Origin: Jiella pelagia
GTDB taxonomy: Bacteria; Pseudomonadota; Alphaproteobacteria; Rhizobiales; Rhizobiaceae
Direction: 5' to 3'
Assembly (NCBI RefSeq): GCF_026898155.1
Contig: NZ_CP114029.1
Location: 2,522,001-2,586,000 of the forward strand
DNA length: 64,000 nt
The notes beneath the pieces were generated by a model. It worked only from the letters and a program-made list of their open reading frames with translations, was not told the DNA's origin and did not search any database. The position numbers and the translations under genes were made by a program. Shown in pieces: positions 27,888-38,247 of this stretch (its first letter is position 1; each line of letters opens with the position of its first letter).

Positions 27888-28106
27888 TCAGTGGCAGGAG
27901 TTGACGCGCTTCCAGACCCAGAGCTTGTTGCCGCACTCGTCGTAGCCGGCGAAGACCTTCTTCTTCTGGATGTGACAGACCTTCTCGTAGCGGACGGTGT
28001 GGTAGCCGTGGTGCGGCTTGTGCCAACCCTTGGCGCTGGCCGGGGCCGAGAAGGCGGCGCCGGCGACGACGACGGTGGCGAGGGCGATGATGGTGTTGCG
28101 GATCAT
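27888..28106 (-). CDS. small secreted protein, Lys/His/Cys-rich
   Basis: 72 residues: a signal peptide (MIRNTIIALATVVVAGAAFS, cleavage after APASA) and a roughly 46-residue mature part with HKPHHGYH, a KVCHIQKKK stretch, DECGNKLW and a terminal NSCH, i.e. three cysteines and many basic residues. RBS TGGAGTG lies before the ATG at 28106; longer in-frame starts add a stretch without signal character. Function unknown; similar short cationic periplasmic proteins occur in Rhizobiales. Confidence 0.7.
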   Translation of the reverse strand: MIRNTIIALATVVVAGAAFSAPASAKGWHKPHHGYHTVRYEKVCHIQKKKVFAGYDECGNKLWVWKRVNSCH

Positions 28107-28402
28107 TGTCGGGCACTCCAGAGGTTCGTTGATCGGTGCCGGTCCGTTCGACCGATGCCTGGAGAGTGAAAAGCCCAGAGCCGATTTCGCCGGCAGCCGG
28201 TTTGAAATTCCGGCAGACGCCCCTGAAGCAGCGCCGCGGGACGAGGACAACGGCCCGCCCTCGGGCGGCGACGCCGGCTGACGCATGGGCCAGGCGGCTG
28301 GGCGGACGATCACCGAATGTTTTGCCCGCCCCCGACTAGCCGCCAATCATGCTTCGTCGTAAGAAGCGGCTGGGGCGAAACTGACGTTGGGGGAGTCGAT
28401 CC
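28107..28402. other. 296-base divergent intergenic region upstream of the macroglobulin gene
   Basis: Between the small secreted protein (minus) and the alpha-2-macroglobulin (plus). No open frame with family similarity, and no clear hairpin. A ribosome binding site, GGGGGAG, lies just before 28403. Confidence 0.5.
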
Positions 28403-31400
28403 ATGCACTGGTTCGGCGGTTTTGGTCTCAAGGCTTTGGCGGTTCTCGCCATTCTCGGTGCGGGCGCATCTGCCGCCTACGCCCAGGCGAGCGGCGAGCG
28501 CAGCGTCGTCATATCGCGTGATGCCGACTATTTCGGCCGCGACTACGACATCCTGAAGAACACCGACCTCGACGCCTGTTCGGCGACGTGCAAGGCGGAC
28601 CAGCGTTGCCAGGCCTTCACCCTCAACGAGCGGACCGGCTGGTGCTTCCTGAAGGACGGCGTGGGCGAACTGCGCCGGGTCGCGGGTGCCGTCTCCGGCG
28701 AAATCGTCGAACCGGCCGCCGTCGACGAGACGACCCTTTCCGCCCAGGCGAAACAGCTCGCCTTCATTCCCTCGGCCAGCATCGAAGAGGCGAACCGCTA
28801 TCGTCTCGAACTCTCCGGCACCGAGCGCGACGCGGCCCTTGCATCCGTTCCCGCTGCCGGGCTTGCCTCCGAGGCGCGATCGGCGCTGGCCTTTCCCGAG
28901 GCGATCCGCCTCTGGCAGGAGGTCTTGAAGCGCGAGCCGCTGAACAATGACGCCTGGCAGAGCCTTGCCGACGCCGCGCTCGCCCACCAGCCGAGCGAAT
29001 ATGTCGAGCAGCAGCAGAACGCCGCGCTGCGCAAGAACGCCGCCGTCAACGCCTATGTGACCGCCGGCGGCGATGCCGAAAAGGCGCGCGCCCTGGCGAC
29101 CATCGCCGGCAGCTTCGAGGCCGAGGAAAACTGGAAGCTGGCGATCCGGGCCTATCGCCGGAGCCTTGAAGTTGCGAGCGACCCGGAGGTCGAGACCCGC
29201 CTTGCGTCCGTCGTCGCCTCCCACGGCTTCCGCATCCTCGAGCACACCGTCGACAACAATGCGGCGAGCCCGCGCATCTGCCTGACCTTCTCCGATCAGC
29301 TGTCGCGCAAGCTGACGACGTCGGAAAATCCCGGCGACTATCTGAGCATCGAGGGCGGCGACACCCTGCCAGTCACCGCCGACGGCTCGCAGATCTGCGT
29401 CGACGGCGTGAAGCATGGCGAGCGCTACCGCATCGTCGCCCGTCCCGGCATCACCTCCGTTGACGGTGAGACGCTGGCGAAAGAGGCCGAACTCTCCGTC
29501 TATGTCCGCGACCGCGACCCGGCGGTGCGCTTTGCCGTCAACGCCTATGTCCTGCCGTCCGGCGGCAATGCGACGATCCCGGTCGTCACCGTCAATGCCG
29601 ACACGGTCGAGGCCAAGGTTCAACGGATCGGCGAGCGCGGCCTTGCCGGCGCGCTGGCGGGCGGCCAGTTTCTCAAGGCCCTGTCGCAATGGCAGATCGA
29701 CGAGATCTCCGGCCAGAGCGGCGAGGACGTGTGGACCGGGATTGTCTCGGTGCAGCGCGAAACCAACGCCGAGATGACCACCGCGATCCCGGTGTCCGAG
29801 ATCGCCGGGGAGATGAAGCCCGGCGTCTATGTTTTGTCGGCCAAGGCGAAGAACGGCCCGCAATATCAGGACCAGCTGGCCACCCAGTGGTTCGTCGTCT
29901 CCGACATCGGCCTGTCGACCTTCTCCGCTACCGACGGCTTCTACGTCGTTGCCCGTTCGCTCGGCAGCGCCACGCCGCTCTCCGGCGTCACCGTCGAACT
30001 CCTCGCCGCGAACAACCAGATCCTCGGGCAGGGAAGCAGCGACGCCGATGGCCATCTGCGCCTGCAGGCAGGTCTGATGCGCGGCACCGGTGGCGATCGG
30101 CCTGCGCTGATCGTCGCCAAGAAGGGCGACGACTTCGTCTTCCTCAATGTCGGCGACACGCCCTTCGACCTCACCGACCGCGGCGTTGACGGCCGCGCGC
30201 CGGCAGGGCCCATCGACGTGTTCCTGACCGCCGATCGCGGCATCTACCGGGCCGGCGACACGGCGCATTTCAACGCACTCGCCCGCGATGCGGCGGGCAA
30301 GGCGATGGCCGGTCTGTCCCTGACCGAAATCGTCAAGCGGCCCGACGGCGTCGAGTTCTCGCGCCAGAGCGTCTCGGACTTCGCCGCCGGCGGCTATGCC
30401 TTCGATCTCGACGTGCCGGGTGGCGCGATGCGCGGCCTCTGGAAGGTCGCGCTCCACACCGATCCGAAACAGCCGGCGCTGGCCGAGACGAGCTTCCTCG
30501 TCGAGGACTTCGAGCCGGAGAAGATCGATTTCGACATTGCCACCGCCGCCGAGACGCTCGATCCGGCCTCGCCGCCGAGCGTCACGGTCGATGCGCGCTA
30601 TCTCTTCGGCGCGCCGGCGGGCGATCTGGAGGTGAACGGCGAAGCGGTGCTGTCGGCATCCTCCAGCATTGCCGCCTATCCCGGCTATTCCTTCGGCCTT
30701 GCCAGCGATGAGGTGACGGCGACGCGCCAGCCCTTTGACACGGCGCGCACCGACGCGGGCGGCAAGGCCGAGCTGTCCCTGGCCGCCTTCGAGCCGCCGG
30801 TGACGACGCGGCCGCTCTCGGCCGAGCTGCAGCTGCGCATCGTCGACGCTAGCGGCAAGCCGGTCGAGAGGACGAAGGACCTGCCGGTGGCGGGCTCGAA
30901 CCAGAGGGTCGGCGTCAAGCCGCGCTTTGATGGGTCGGTGCCCGAGGGCTCTGAGGCCGGATTCGACGTCATCGCCCTCGACGCAGCCGGCGAGCGGATC
31001 GCCGCGTCCGGCCTCGAATGGGAGCTGAAGAAGGTCCGCGTCGACTTCCAGTGGTATCAGAGCTCCGGCTCGTGGAACTACGAGCCGGTGAAGACCGCCT
31101 CGCGCGTCGCCAGCGGCACGCTGGACGTCGGCCAGAGCGAGCCCGCGGCGCTGTCGCTGCCGATCGAATGGGGCGAATACGAACTCGCCATCGTCGATCC
31201 GTCGGGCGCCGCCGTCCCGGCCAGCCTGTCCTTCGAGGCCGGCTGGTACGTTTCGGCCACTTCGCTCGACACGCCGGACGTTGCGCAGGTCTCGGTGGAC
31301 AAGCCGTCATACAAGGTGGGCGAAACGGCGAAGGTGAAGATCGAGCCGCGCTTTGCCGGCAAGGCCGAGATCTTCGTCATGGACGAGCGCATCATCGCGC

Positions 31401-33883
31401 GAAAAACCGCCGACATTCCGGCCGAGGGCGGCACCGTCGATCTGCCGGTCACGCGCGACTGGGGCCCCGGCGCCTATGTAGCCGCAGTCGTCTACCGGCC
31501 GATGGATCTCTCCGCCAAGCGCATGCCGGGCCGGGCGATCGGCATCGCCCACGTCAAGGTCGAGCCGGGCGATCTGGCACTGTCGGTCGCGCTCGACGCG
31601 CCGGAGAAGATCACGCCTCGGCAGACCCAGGAGATCGGCATCGAGATCGGCGGCGTCGCCGCCGGCGAGACCGCCTATGTCACGCTGGCGGCCGTCGATG
31701 TCGGCATTCTCAACGTCACCGGTTTCAAGCCGCCGTCGCCGAAGGGCTATTATTTTGGCCAGCGGCGGCTCGGCGTCGAGATCCGCGACCTCTATTCCAA
31801 GCTGATCGACCGGATGGCCGGCGCGCCGGGAACAGTGCGCTCAGGCGGCGATGCGGGAGCGAGCTACGAGAGCCCACCGCCGATGGACGAGCTTGTCTCG
31901 CTCTATTCCGGCCCCGTCGCGGTGGATTCGGAAGGCCGCGCCACCGTCGCTCTCGACGTTCCGGATTTCAACGGCACGCTGAAGCTCATGGCCATCGCCT
32001 GGTCGCCGTCGGCGGTGGGCGAAGCCAGCCGCGACATGGTGGTTCGCGATCCGATCGTCATTGCGGTCAGCCGCCCGGCCTTCCTCGCGCCCGGCGACAC
32101 CTCGCGGCTGGCGGTCGACGTCACCCATGTCGAGGGACCGGCAGGCGAGGCGACGCTGTCGCTGCGCGGCGGCGGCCAGATCGTCTCGCTCGGTACCAAT
32201 GAGGAAACGACGCTGACGCTTTCCGAAGGCGGCCGCGAGCGGGTGCTGGTGCCGGTGACCGGCGGGGAGATCGGCGAAGCGACGATCGAAGTCGCGCTCG
32301 TCGCGCCGTCGGGCGAAACGCTGAGAAAGACCATTGTCCTGCCGGTGCGCTCGAACGCGCCGAAGGATATCGACAAGTCGCGGCTCGCCATCGCGGCGAA
32401 TGGCGGCAGGCTGAGCCTCGATCCGCAGCTCTTCGCCGGTTTCGTGCCCGGCACCGCCTCGGCGACCGTCTCGGTCACCGGCGCCGCCGAGTTCGACGTC
32501 GCCGGCGTCGTACGCAGCCTCGACCGCTATCCCTATGGCTGCACCGAGCAGCTGACGTCGCGGGCGATGCCACTTGTCTATCTCGACCAGACGATCCTCT
32601 CGGCGGGCCTCGGCGCTGGCGAAGACGTGAAGAAGCGCGTCAGCGACGCGATCTCCGGCGTTCTCTCCAATCAGGCGTCGAACGGCTCCTTCGGCCTCTG
32701 GGGCCCCGGCTATGGCGACCTCTGGCTCGACGCCTACGTCACCGACTTCCTGACGCGGGCCCGCGAGGCAGGCTACGCCGTTCCTGAGGAGGGCTTCACC
32801 CTCGCCGTCGACAATCTGCGTAACAGCCTCGCTTATCTGCCGGAAAAGCCCGACTGGGGGCCGGTCGCCTACGCCTATTACGTCCTCGCGCGCAACGGCC
32901 GGGCCTCGATCGGCGACCTGCGCTACTATGCCGACAACGAGCTTGCAGCTTTCCCGACGCCGCTCTCCAAAGCGCAGATGGCGGCCGCACTGGCGCTTTA
33001 CGGCGATCGGACCCGCGCCGAGCGGGTGTTTCGGGACTCGATCGACGACACCATGGCGCCTCAGTCGAATGTCGGTCGGTCCGATTACGGTACGGCACTG
33101 CGCGACGATGCGGCCGTGCTGACCCTCGGCCTCGAAACGGCGGTGGACGGCGTCTCCTTCGACGAACTGGTCACCAAGGTGAACGCACAGCGCCGCAGCC
33201 AGCGCTACACCTCCACCCAGGAAGACGCCTGGTCGCTGCTCGCCGCCCATGCTTTGCTGGATCGCAATCCGCCGAAGCTGACGGTGGCAGGCAAGACCGT
33301 CGAGGGCCCTTATTCCGCCGCGCTCGATGAAGCCGACCTTTCGAGCGGCCTCGACATTGCCAACCGGGCTGAGACGCCGGTCTCGGCGGAGGTGACGATC
33401 CGCGGCGTTCCTGAGGTCGCGCCGCCGGCGTCCAGCAACGGCTATGCCGTCGCCCGCAGCTACTACACGCTCGAGGGCGAGCCTGCCGATCCAGCGAAGA
33501 TCGGCCAGGGCGACCGGCTGGTGGTCGTCGACGAGGTGACGCTGATCGATCCGGGTCCGGCCCGGCTGATGCTCGACGATCCGCTGCCGGCGGGCTTCGC
33601 CATCGACAACCCGGCGATCCTGCGGGCCGGCGACGTCGCCACGCTCGACTGGCTGGAGCTTTCCGGCGAGGCGGCGCACACCGAGTTCCGCTCCGACCGC
33701 TTCCTCGCGGCGATCGACCAGGACGCGAACGACACGGCGACGCGGCGCTTCGCCTATATCGTCCGCGCCGTCGCGCCCGGCGAGTTCGAGCATCCGGCCG
33801 CGACGATCGAGAACATGTACGATCCCAGCCGCCGCGGCCGCACCGATGCCGGCCGGGTGACGGTCATCGGGGCACTTCGGTGA
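28403..33883 (+). CDS. bacterial alpha-2-macroglobulin with N-terminal PAN/Apple domain
   Basis: 1826 residues, the large MG-domain class (YfaS/YfhM-like). A cleavable signal peptide (ending AAYAQA) without lipobox predicts a soluble periplasmic protein. Residues about 35-95 form a PAN/Apple domain (NTDLDACSATCKADQRCQAF). A long array of MG domains follows, with the A2M_N region near 600-1000. The thioester motif is intact: PYGCTEQLTSRA with Cys at residue 1380, inside the helical TED domain, which is followed by the C-terminal receptor-like domain. Such proteins are thought to trap attacking proteases in the periplasm, together with the repair transglycosylase PBP1C, which follows 45 bases downstream. 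Confidence 0.95.
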   Translation: MHWFGGFGLKALAVLAILGAGASAAYAQASGERSVVISRDADYFGRDYDILKNTDLDACSATCKADQRCQAFTLNERTGWCFLKDGVGELRRVAGAVSGEIVEPAAVDETTLSAQAKQLAFIPSASIEEANRYRLELSGTERDAALASVPAAGLASEARSALAFPEAIRLWQEVLKREPLNNDAWQSLADAALAHQPSEYVEQQQNAALRKNAAVNAYVTAGGDAEKARALATIAGSFEAEENWKLAIRAYRRSLEVASDPEVETRLASVVASHGFRILEHTVDNNAASPRICLTFSDQLSRKLTTSENPGDYLSIEGGDTLPVTADGSQICVDGVKHGERYRIVARPGITSVDGETLAKEAELSVYVRDRDPAVRFAVNAYVLPSGGNATIPVVTVNADTVEAKVQRIGERGLAGALAGGQFLKALSQWQIDEISGQSGEDVWTGIVSVQRETNAEMTTAIPVSEIAGEMKPGVYVLSAKAKNGPQYQDQLATQWFVVSDIGLSTFSATDGFYVVARSLGSATPLSGVTVELLAANNQILGQGSSDADGHLRLQAGLMRGTGGDRPALIVAKKGDDFVFLNVGDTPFDLTDRGVDGRAPAGPIDVFLTADRGIYRAGDTAHFNALARDAAGKAMAGLSLTEIVKRPDGVEFSRQSVSDFAAGGYAFDLDVPGGAMRGLWKVALHTDPKQPALAETSFLVEDFEPEKIDFDIATAAETLDPASPPSVTVDARYLFGAPAGDLEVNGEAVLSASSSIAAYPGYSFGLASDEVTATRQPFDTARTDAGGKAELSLAAFEPPVTTRPLSAELQLRIVDASGKPVERTKDLPVAGSNQRVGVKPRFDGSVPEGSEAGFDVIALDAAGERIAASGLEWELKKVRVDFQWYQSSGSWNYEPVKTASRVASGTLDVGQSEPAALSLPIEWGEYELAIVDPSGAAVPASLSFEAGWYVSATSLDTPDVAQVSVDKPSYKVGETAKVKIEPRFAGKAEIFVMDERIIARKTADIPAEGGTVDLPVTRDWGPGAYVAAVVYRPMDLSAKRMPGRAIGIAHVKVEPGDLALSVALDAPEKITPRQTQEIGIEIGGVAAGETAYVTLAAVDVGILNVTGFKPPSPKGYYFGQRRLGVEIRDLYSKLIDRMAGAPGTVRSGGDAGASYESPPPMDELVSLYSGPVAVDSEGRATVALDVPDFNGTLKLMAIAWSPSAVGEASRDMVVRDPIVIAVSRPAFLAPGDTSRLAVDVTHVEGPAGEATLSLRGGGQIVSLGTNEETTLTLSEGGRERVLVPVTGGEIGEATIEVALVAPSGETLRKTIVLPVRSNAPKDIDKSRLAIAANGGRLSLDPQLFAGFVPGTASATVSVTGAAEFDVAGVVRSLDRYPYGCTEQLTSRAMPLVYLDQTILSAGLGAGEDVKKRVSDAISGVLSNQASNGSFGLWGPGYGDLWLDAYVTDFLTRAREAGYAVPEEGFTLAVDNLRNSLAYLPEKPDWGPVAYAYYVLARNGRASIGDLRYYADNELAAFPTPLSKAQMAAALALYGDRTRAERVFRDSIDDTMAPQSNVGRSDYGTALRDDAAVLTLGLETAVDGVSFDELVTKVNAQRRSQRYTSTQEDAWSLLAAHALLDRNPPKLTVAGKTVEGPYSAALDEADLSSGLDIANRAETPVSAEVTIRGVPEVAPPASSNGYAVARSYYTLEGEPADPAKIGQGDRLVVVDEVTLIDPGPARLMLDDPLPAGFAIDNPAILRAGDVATLDWLELSGEAAHTEFRSDRFLAAIDQDANDTATRRFAYIVRAVAPGEFEHPAATIENMYDPSRRGRTDAGRVTVIGALR

Positions 33884-33928
33884 CGAAGCTCGTGCTGCGG
33901 CACCAAGCGGCAGGGCGGACCGGCTGAC

Positions 33929-35999
33929 ATGTCCTCCCTGCGCCGCACGGCTCAGGCCGGTCTCGTTGGCCTGCTCCTCCTTCTCGTCGCCGGCCTCTGG
34001 TCCTACTCGGCCTTCGAACAGGCGGTGTCGCGCCGCGTTGCGGCGCTCACGGCGCCGGCGGTGGGCGTCGAGGTGGTCGGCCGCGAAGGCATGCTGCTCC
34101 GGGCGTTCCCCGTCCGTGACGGCCGCTGGCGGCTGGCCGCCTCCGGCAGCGACGTCGATCCGCGATTCCTGAAGATGCTGCTTGCCTGGGAAGACCGCCG
34201 CTTCCTCGATCACGGCGGCATCGATCCGCTGGCGCTCCTTCGCGCAGTCTGGCAGTCGGCCCGCCACGGCCGCATCGTCTCCGGCGGTTCGACGCTGACC
34301 ATGCAGGTGGCGCGGATGCTGGAGAACCTGCCAACCGGCAGCTATTCGGCCAAGATCGAGCAGATGCTGACGGCGATCGCCCTGGAGCGGCGCTACGACA
34401 AGGCCGAGATCCTCTCGCTCTACTTCCGCCTGGCGCCCTATGGCGGCAATGTCGAAGGCATCAGGGCCGCCTCCCTCTCTCTCTTCGGCAAGGAGCCGCG
34501 CCGGCTGACAGCGGCCGAGGCTGCGCTGCTCGTCGCCCTGCCGCAATCGCCCGAGCGCTATCGGCCGGATCGCTTCACCGAGCGTGCCAAGCTGGCCCGC
34601 GACCGTGTTCTCGCACGCATGGCAGACCTCGGCATTCTGAGCGAACGGGAAGCCGGCAGGGCCGAGCGCGAGCCGGTTCCGCTCGTCCGGCGCGACATGC
34701 CGGTGATGGCGGCCCATCTCGCCGAGCGGATTCACGCCGAAAATCCTGAGCGCAGCCCGATCAACCTGACGATCGACGAACGCCTGCAGCAGCAGCTGGA
34801 AACCTATGCGCGGGACAAGGCCAGGAGCCTGAAGAGCCCGGTTTCGCTGGCCCTCGTCGTCGCCGACCATGCGACCGGCGAGATCCTCGCCGAGGTCGGC
34901 TCGCCCGACTATTTCGACCGCTCCCGCCAGGGCTTCGTCGATCTGACCCAGGCGCTGCGCTCGCCGGGCTCGACCCTGAAGCCTTTGATCTACGGCCTCG
35001 CCTTCGAGCGCGGGGTGGCCCATCCCGAGAGCCTCGTCGACGATTCCCCCGGCGGGTTCTCAGGGTATACGCCGCAGAACTTCGACCACGAGTTCCAGGG
35101 CATCATCACCGCCCGCCGGGCGCTGCAGCTGTCGCGCAACCTGCCGGCGGTCGAGCTTCTGTCTGCGGTCGGCCCGAGCCGGCTCGTCCAGCGCATCCGC
35201 CGCACCGGGGCGAAGCCCGAGGCTCGGCGACCGCTCGCTGCCGGGCCTTGCCATCGGCCTCGGCGGCCTCGGGCTGACGCTGGAGGATCTGGTCAGGCTC
35301 TATGCCGGCATCGCCAATGGCGGCGTCGCCCTGCCGCTGCATGTCGAGCAGGCCGCAGAGCCGGGATTGCAGCGGCGGATCCTCTCCGAACAGGCGGCCT
35401 GGTACGTCACCTCGATCATCGCCGGCGCCACCTCCACCACCAAGGGCTCGCCCGGCGAGATCGCCCACAAGACCGGCACCTCCTACGGCTATCGCGATGC
35501 CTGGACCATCGGCTACGACGGCAAGCACGTCGTCGGCGTCTGGCTCGGACGGCCGGACGGGGCGCCGGTGCCGGGCCTCGTCGGCCAGGATGCTGCCGTG
35601 CCGGTGATGCACGACGTCTTCGCGCGGATCGGCCCGGTGACCCGGCTCGCCGGCCCGCCGCCCGGTATCCTTGCCTCCGCCGGTGCCGGACTGCCGCCGC
35701 CCCTGAAGCGCGTCGGCCGGGCGGCCGAGCGTCGTCAGGCGGGGCTGAAGCCGGAAATCGTCTATCCGCCGGCGGGCAGCCGCATCGAACTTAGCGATGG
35801 AGCCCGAAGCGCCGCGCCGCTCTATCTGAAAGTCCGCAACGGTCGCCCACCCTTCACCTGGTATGTCGATGGCCTTCCGGTGGATCGGGACCAGCTGCTC
35901 CGCCAGTCCACGTTCCAGCCGACGGAGCCCGGCTTTCTGGCGATCTCGGTGGTCGATGCGACGGGGGCTGCGGCGAGCGCCGAAGTGTTCGTGAAGTGA
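33929..35999 (+). CDS. pbpC: penicillin-binding protein 1C (one-base discrepancy)
   Basis: About 689 residues. N-terminal membrane anchor, then the transglycosylase domain (AWEDRRFLDHGGIDPLAL and SGGSTLTMQVARML), then the transpeptidase domain with SxxK (SPGSTLKPLIYG), SRN (ALQLSRNLPAVE) and KTGTSYGYRDAW, and a BiPBP_C domain to the end. At 35219-35225 GAGGCTC stands for GAGCTC; with one G removed GAKPELGDRSLPGLAIGLGG is restored and the two halves join. PBP1C and A2M genes are paired in many bacteria, presumably for peptidoglycan repair after envelope breach. Confidence 0.94.
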
Positions 36000-36121
36000 G
36001 CGGCGGCGGCCATCCGGCTTGTTCAACTGCCGCAACCGCCAATCCGCACTTGAGTGACGGCGCCGACTTGGCTAGTTAGCGCTTCACGAAATGTCAGCAA
36101 CTCTTCTGAAAACGTAGAGCG

Positions 36122-37672
36122 ATGCGACCGTTCCCGCGCCGATGGAGCCGGGAACGCCCTCCCGAACGGGCTCGAGCCGACCCGATGATGAGATCCCAAA
36201 GGCGCGCCAATCGCGTCATTTTCCTTGCCGTCGCGGCCGGGTTCGTCATGCTCGCCGTGGCCGCCGTTGCCGTGGTCTGGACATTCGCGCGGAGCCAGGA
36301 CTACGGCGAACTGGTGTCCCACACGATCGAGGTCGAGGGGGCCGTCGCGGATCTCAACCGGCTGAACGAGCGGATCGAGGCGGCAAGACGTGGCTTTCTC
36401 CTTGAGGGCGATCTGCGATTCCTGGAGACCTTCGAGGCGACAGCCGCAGACATTCCACTGCAGATCGAACGCATCGCCGGTCTGACCGCCGACAATCCGA
36501 GTCAGGTCGACCGGCTCGCCCGGTTTCGGCAACTGACGCAGCGCTACCTGACGCTTTTGCGCAGTTCCATCGCCGACAAGCAGGCCGGCGGCACCGGCGT
36601 CAGCGGCGCCAGTCTCCTCGACGAAGAAGACATTACCATTGTCGAGGAGCTACGCAGCATTTCCGACACGATGGCCCGGGAGGAGCGCCGGCTGCTGGTG
36701 ATGCGCGAAGCCGAGGCGAACCGCAGCGTCTATGTTTCGACGGTGGTCGCGATCGCCGCGGCAATTCTCCTGCTCATTGTCGCGGTGGGAACGATCTGGG
36801 CGACCCGGCGCACACTTCGCGCCCTCACCTCGACGGGTGTTCAGCTTCAGGAACTCAACGACGACCTGGAGTCCGCCGTCGCCGAGCGGACGAGCGAGCT
36901 GCAGCGCGCCAACGCCGAGATCCAGCGCTTCGCCTATATCGTCTCCCACGATCTCAGATCGCCGCTGGTCAACGTCATGGGCTTCACCGCCGAACTTAAT
37001 GCGGCGATCAAGCCGTTGAACGAGCTGATCGACAAGGCCGAGGAAGTGGCGCCGGAGATCGTGACGGAAGAGACAAAATTCGCCGTCCGCGAGGATCTGC
37101 CGGAGGCGATCGGCTTCATCCGGACGTCAACGGAGAAGATGGACCGGCTGATCAATGCCATCCTGCGGCTTTCCAGGGAAGGGCGGCGGGTGCTGGCGCC
37201 GGAGGCCGTCGACATGAACGCGCTGGTTTCCGGCATCGTCGACAGCCTGCAGCACCGGATCGACGAGATCGGTGTCACGGTGGAGACCGAGCCCGTGCCG
37301 ACGCTCGTGAGCGACAGGCTGGCCGTCGAGCAGATCGTCTCCAATCTCGTCGAGAACGCTATCAAGTATCTCAAGCGGGACCGGCCGGGTCGCATCACCA
37401 TCCGGGGCAAGAAGGCCAATGGCCGGGTGTTGGTCGAGATCGAGGACAACGGCCGCGGCATCGATCCGAAGGACCACGAGCGCATCTTCGATCTGTTCCG
37501 GCGATCCGGTAGCCAGGATCAGCCGGGCGAGGGGATCGGACTTGCCCATGTGCGGGCCTTGGCATACCGATTGGGAGGAACGATTACGTGCGAGTCCGTG
37601 CTCGATCAGGGCGCGATCTTCCGGCTTTCCCTGCCGATGGCCCTCGCACCGCAACAGGGGGTGAACACGTGA
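36122..37672 (+). CDS. sensor histidine kinase with CHASE3 domain
   Basis: 516 residues. Two membrane helices (about 33-57 and 205-230) flank a CHASE3 periplasmic domain with the heptad RLNERIEAARRGFLLEGD. A short coiled coil leads to a HisKA domain (FAYIVSHDLRSPLVNVMGF, phospho-His in SHD) and an HATPase_c domain (VSNLVENAIKYL, DNGRGIDPKDHERIFDLF, GEGIGLAHVRALA). Resembles Cph1-type kinases that signal through single-domain Rcp1-like regulators, and the next gene is one. An alternative ATG at 36185 would shorten the tail. Confidence 0.92.
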   Translation: MRPFPRRWSRERPPERARADPMMRSQRRANRVIFLAVAAGFVMLAVAAVAVVWTFARSQDYGELVSHTIEVEGAVADLNRLNERIEAARRGFLLEGDLRFLETFEATAADIPLQIERIAGLTADNPSQVDRLARFRQLTQRYLTLLRSSIADKQAGGTGVSGASLLDEEDITIVEELRSISDTMAREERRLLVMREAEANRSVYVSTVVAIAAAILLLIVAVGTIWATRRTLRALTSTGVQLQELNDDLESAVAERTSELQRANAEIQRFAYIVSHDLRSPLVNVMGFTAELNAAIKPLNELIDKAEEVAPEIVTEETKFAVREDLPEAIGFIRTSTEKMDRLINAILRLSREGRRVLAPEAVDMNALVSGIVDSLQHRIDEIGVTVETEPVPTLVSDRLAVEQIVSNLVENAIKYLKRDRPGRITIRGKKANGRVLVEIEDNGRGIDPKDHERIFDLFRRSGSQDQPGEGIGLAHVRALAYRLGGTITCESVLDQGAIFRLSLPMALAPQQGVNT

Positions 37673-38115
37673 GCGCACATCATATCGTCAATATCGTCAT
37701 GATCGAGGATGACGAGGGCCATGCCCGGCTGATCGAGAAGAACATCCGCCGGGCGGGCGTCAACAACCCGATCCGTCATTTTCTCGAAGGCACCGGCGCC
37801 CTGCAATATCTTTTTGACTCGCCCGACGGTCCGGCTCGTAACGGGCCGGCGCTGGTGTTGCTCGATCTCAACCTCCCGGACATGAGCGGCATCGACATCC
37901 TGCAGAGGATGAAGGCGAAGGACAGCCCGCTGAGGCGCACGCCTGTCGTCGTCCTGACGACCACGGACGACAAGGTGGAGATCGAGCGCTGCTACGATCT
38001 CGGCGCAAACGTCTACATCACCAAGCCGGTGAACTACGAGACCTTCGCCCAGGCGATCCGCCAGCTCGGCCTGTTCCTGTCGGTGATCCAGGTGCCGGAA
38101 CCCGACATGGATTGA
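37669..38115 (+). CDS. single-domain response regulator, Rcp1 type
   Basis: 148 residues from a GTG that overlaps the kinase stop by 4 bases, so the two are co-translated. Receiver features: acidic pocket IVMIEDDEGHARL, phospho-acceptor Asp in LVLLDLNLPDMSGIDIL, conserved Thr/Lys in VVVLTTTDD and NVYITKPVNY. No output domain, so it likely passes phosphate on or acts by protein contact. Confidence 0.92.
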   Translation: MSAHHIVNIVMIEDDEGHARLIEKNIRRAGVNNPIRHFLEGTGALQYLFDSPDGPARNGPALVLLDLNLPDMSGIDILQRMKAKDSPLRRTPVVVLTTTDDKVEIERCYDLGANVYITKPVNYETFAQAIRQLGLFLSVIQVPEPDMD

Positions 38116-38247
38116 GGAGCGACGCTCAGATATATGCAACGAATTGATTCACAACGAGCATTCTTCATGGCGCGCCGCCGGGGCGCCATTCGCTGACGAC
38201 ATCGGTCGAGCCACTCGGGCGGCTCCATCACGGGAAAATCGGGCCAG

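Noticed and set aside
28310..30457. 715-codon open frame antisense to the macroglobulin gene
   Set aside because: A GC-rich mirror frame of a real gene; no family resemblance or ribosome site.
31841..35023. 1060-codon open frame antisense to the macroglobulin and pbpC genes
   Set aside because: Same reason; it covers two well-supported genes on the other strand and has no recognisable domain.
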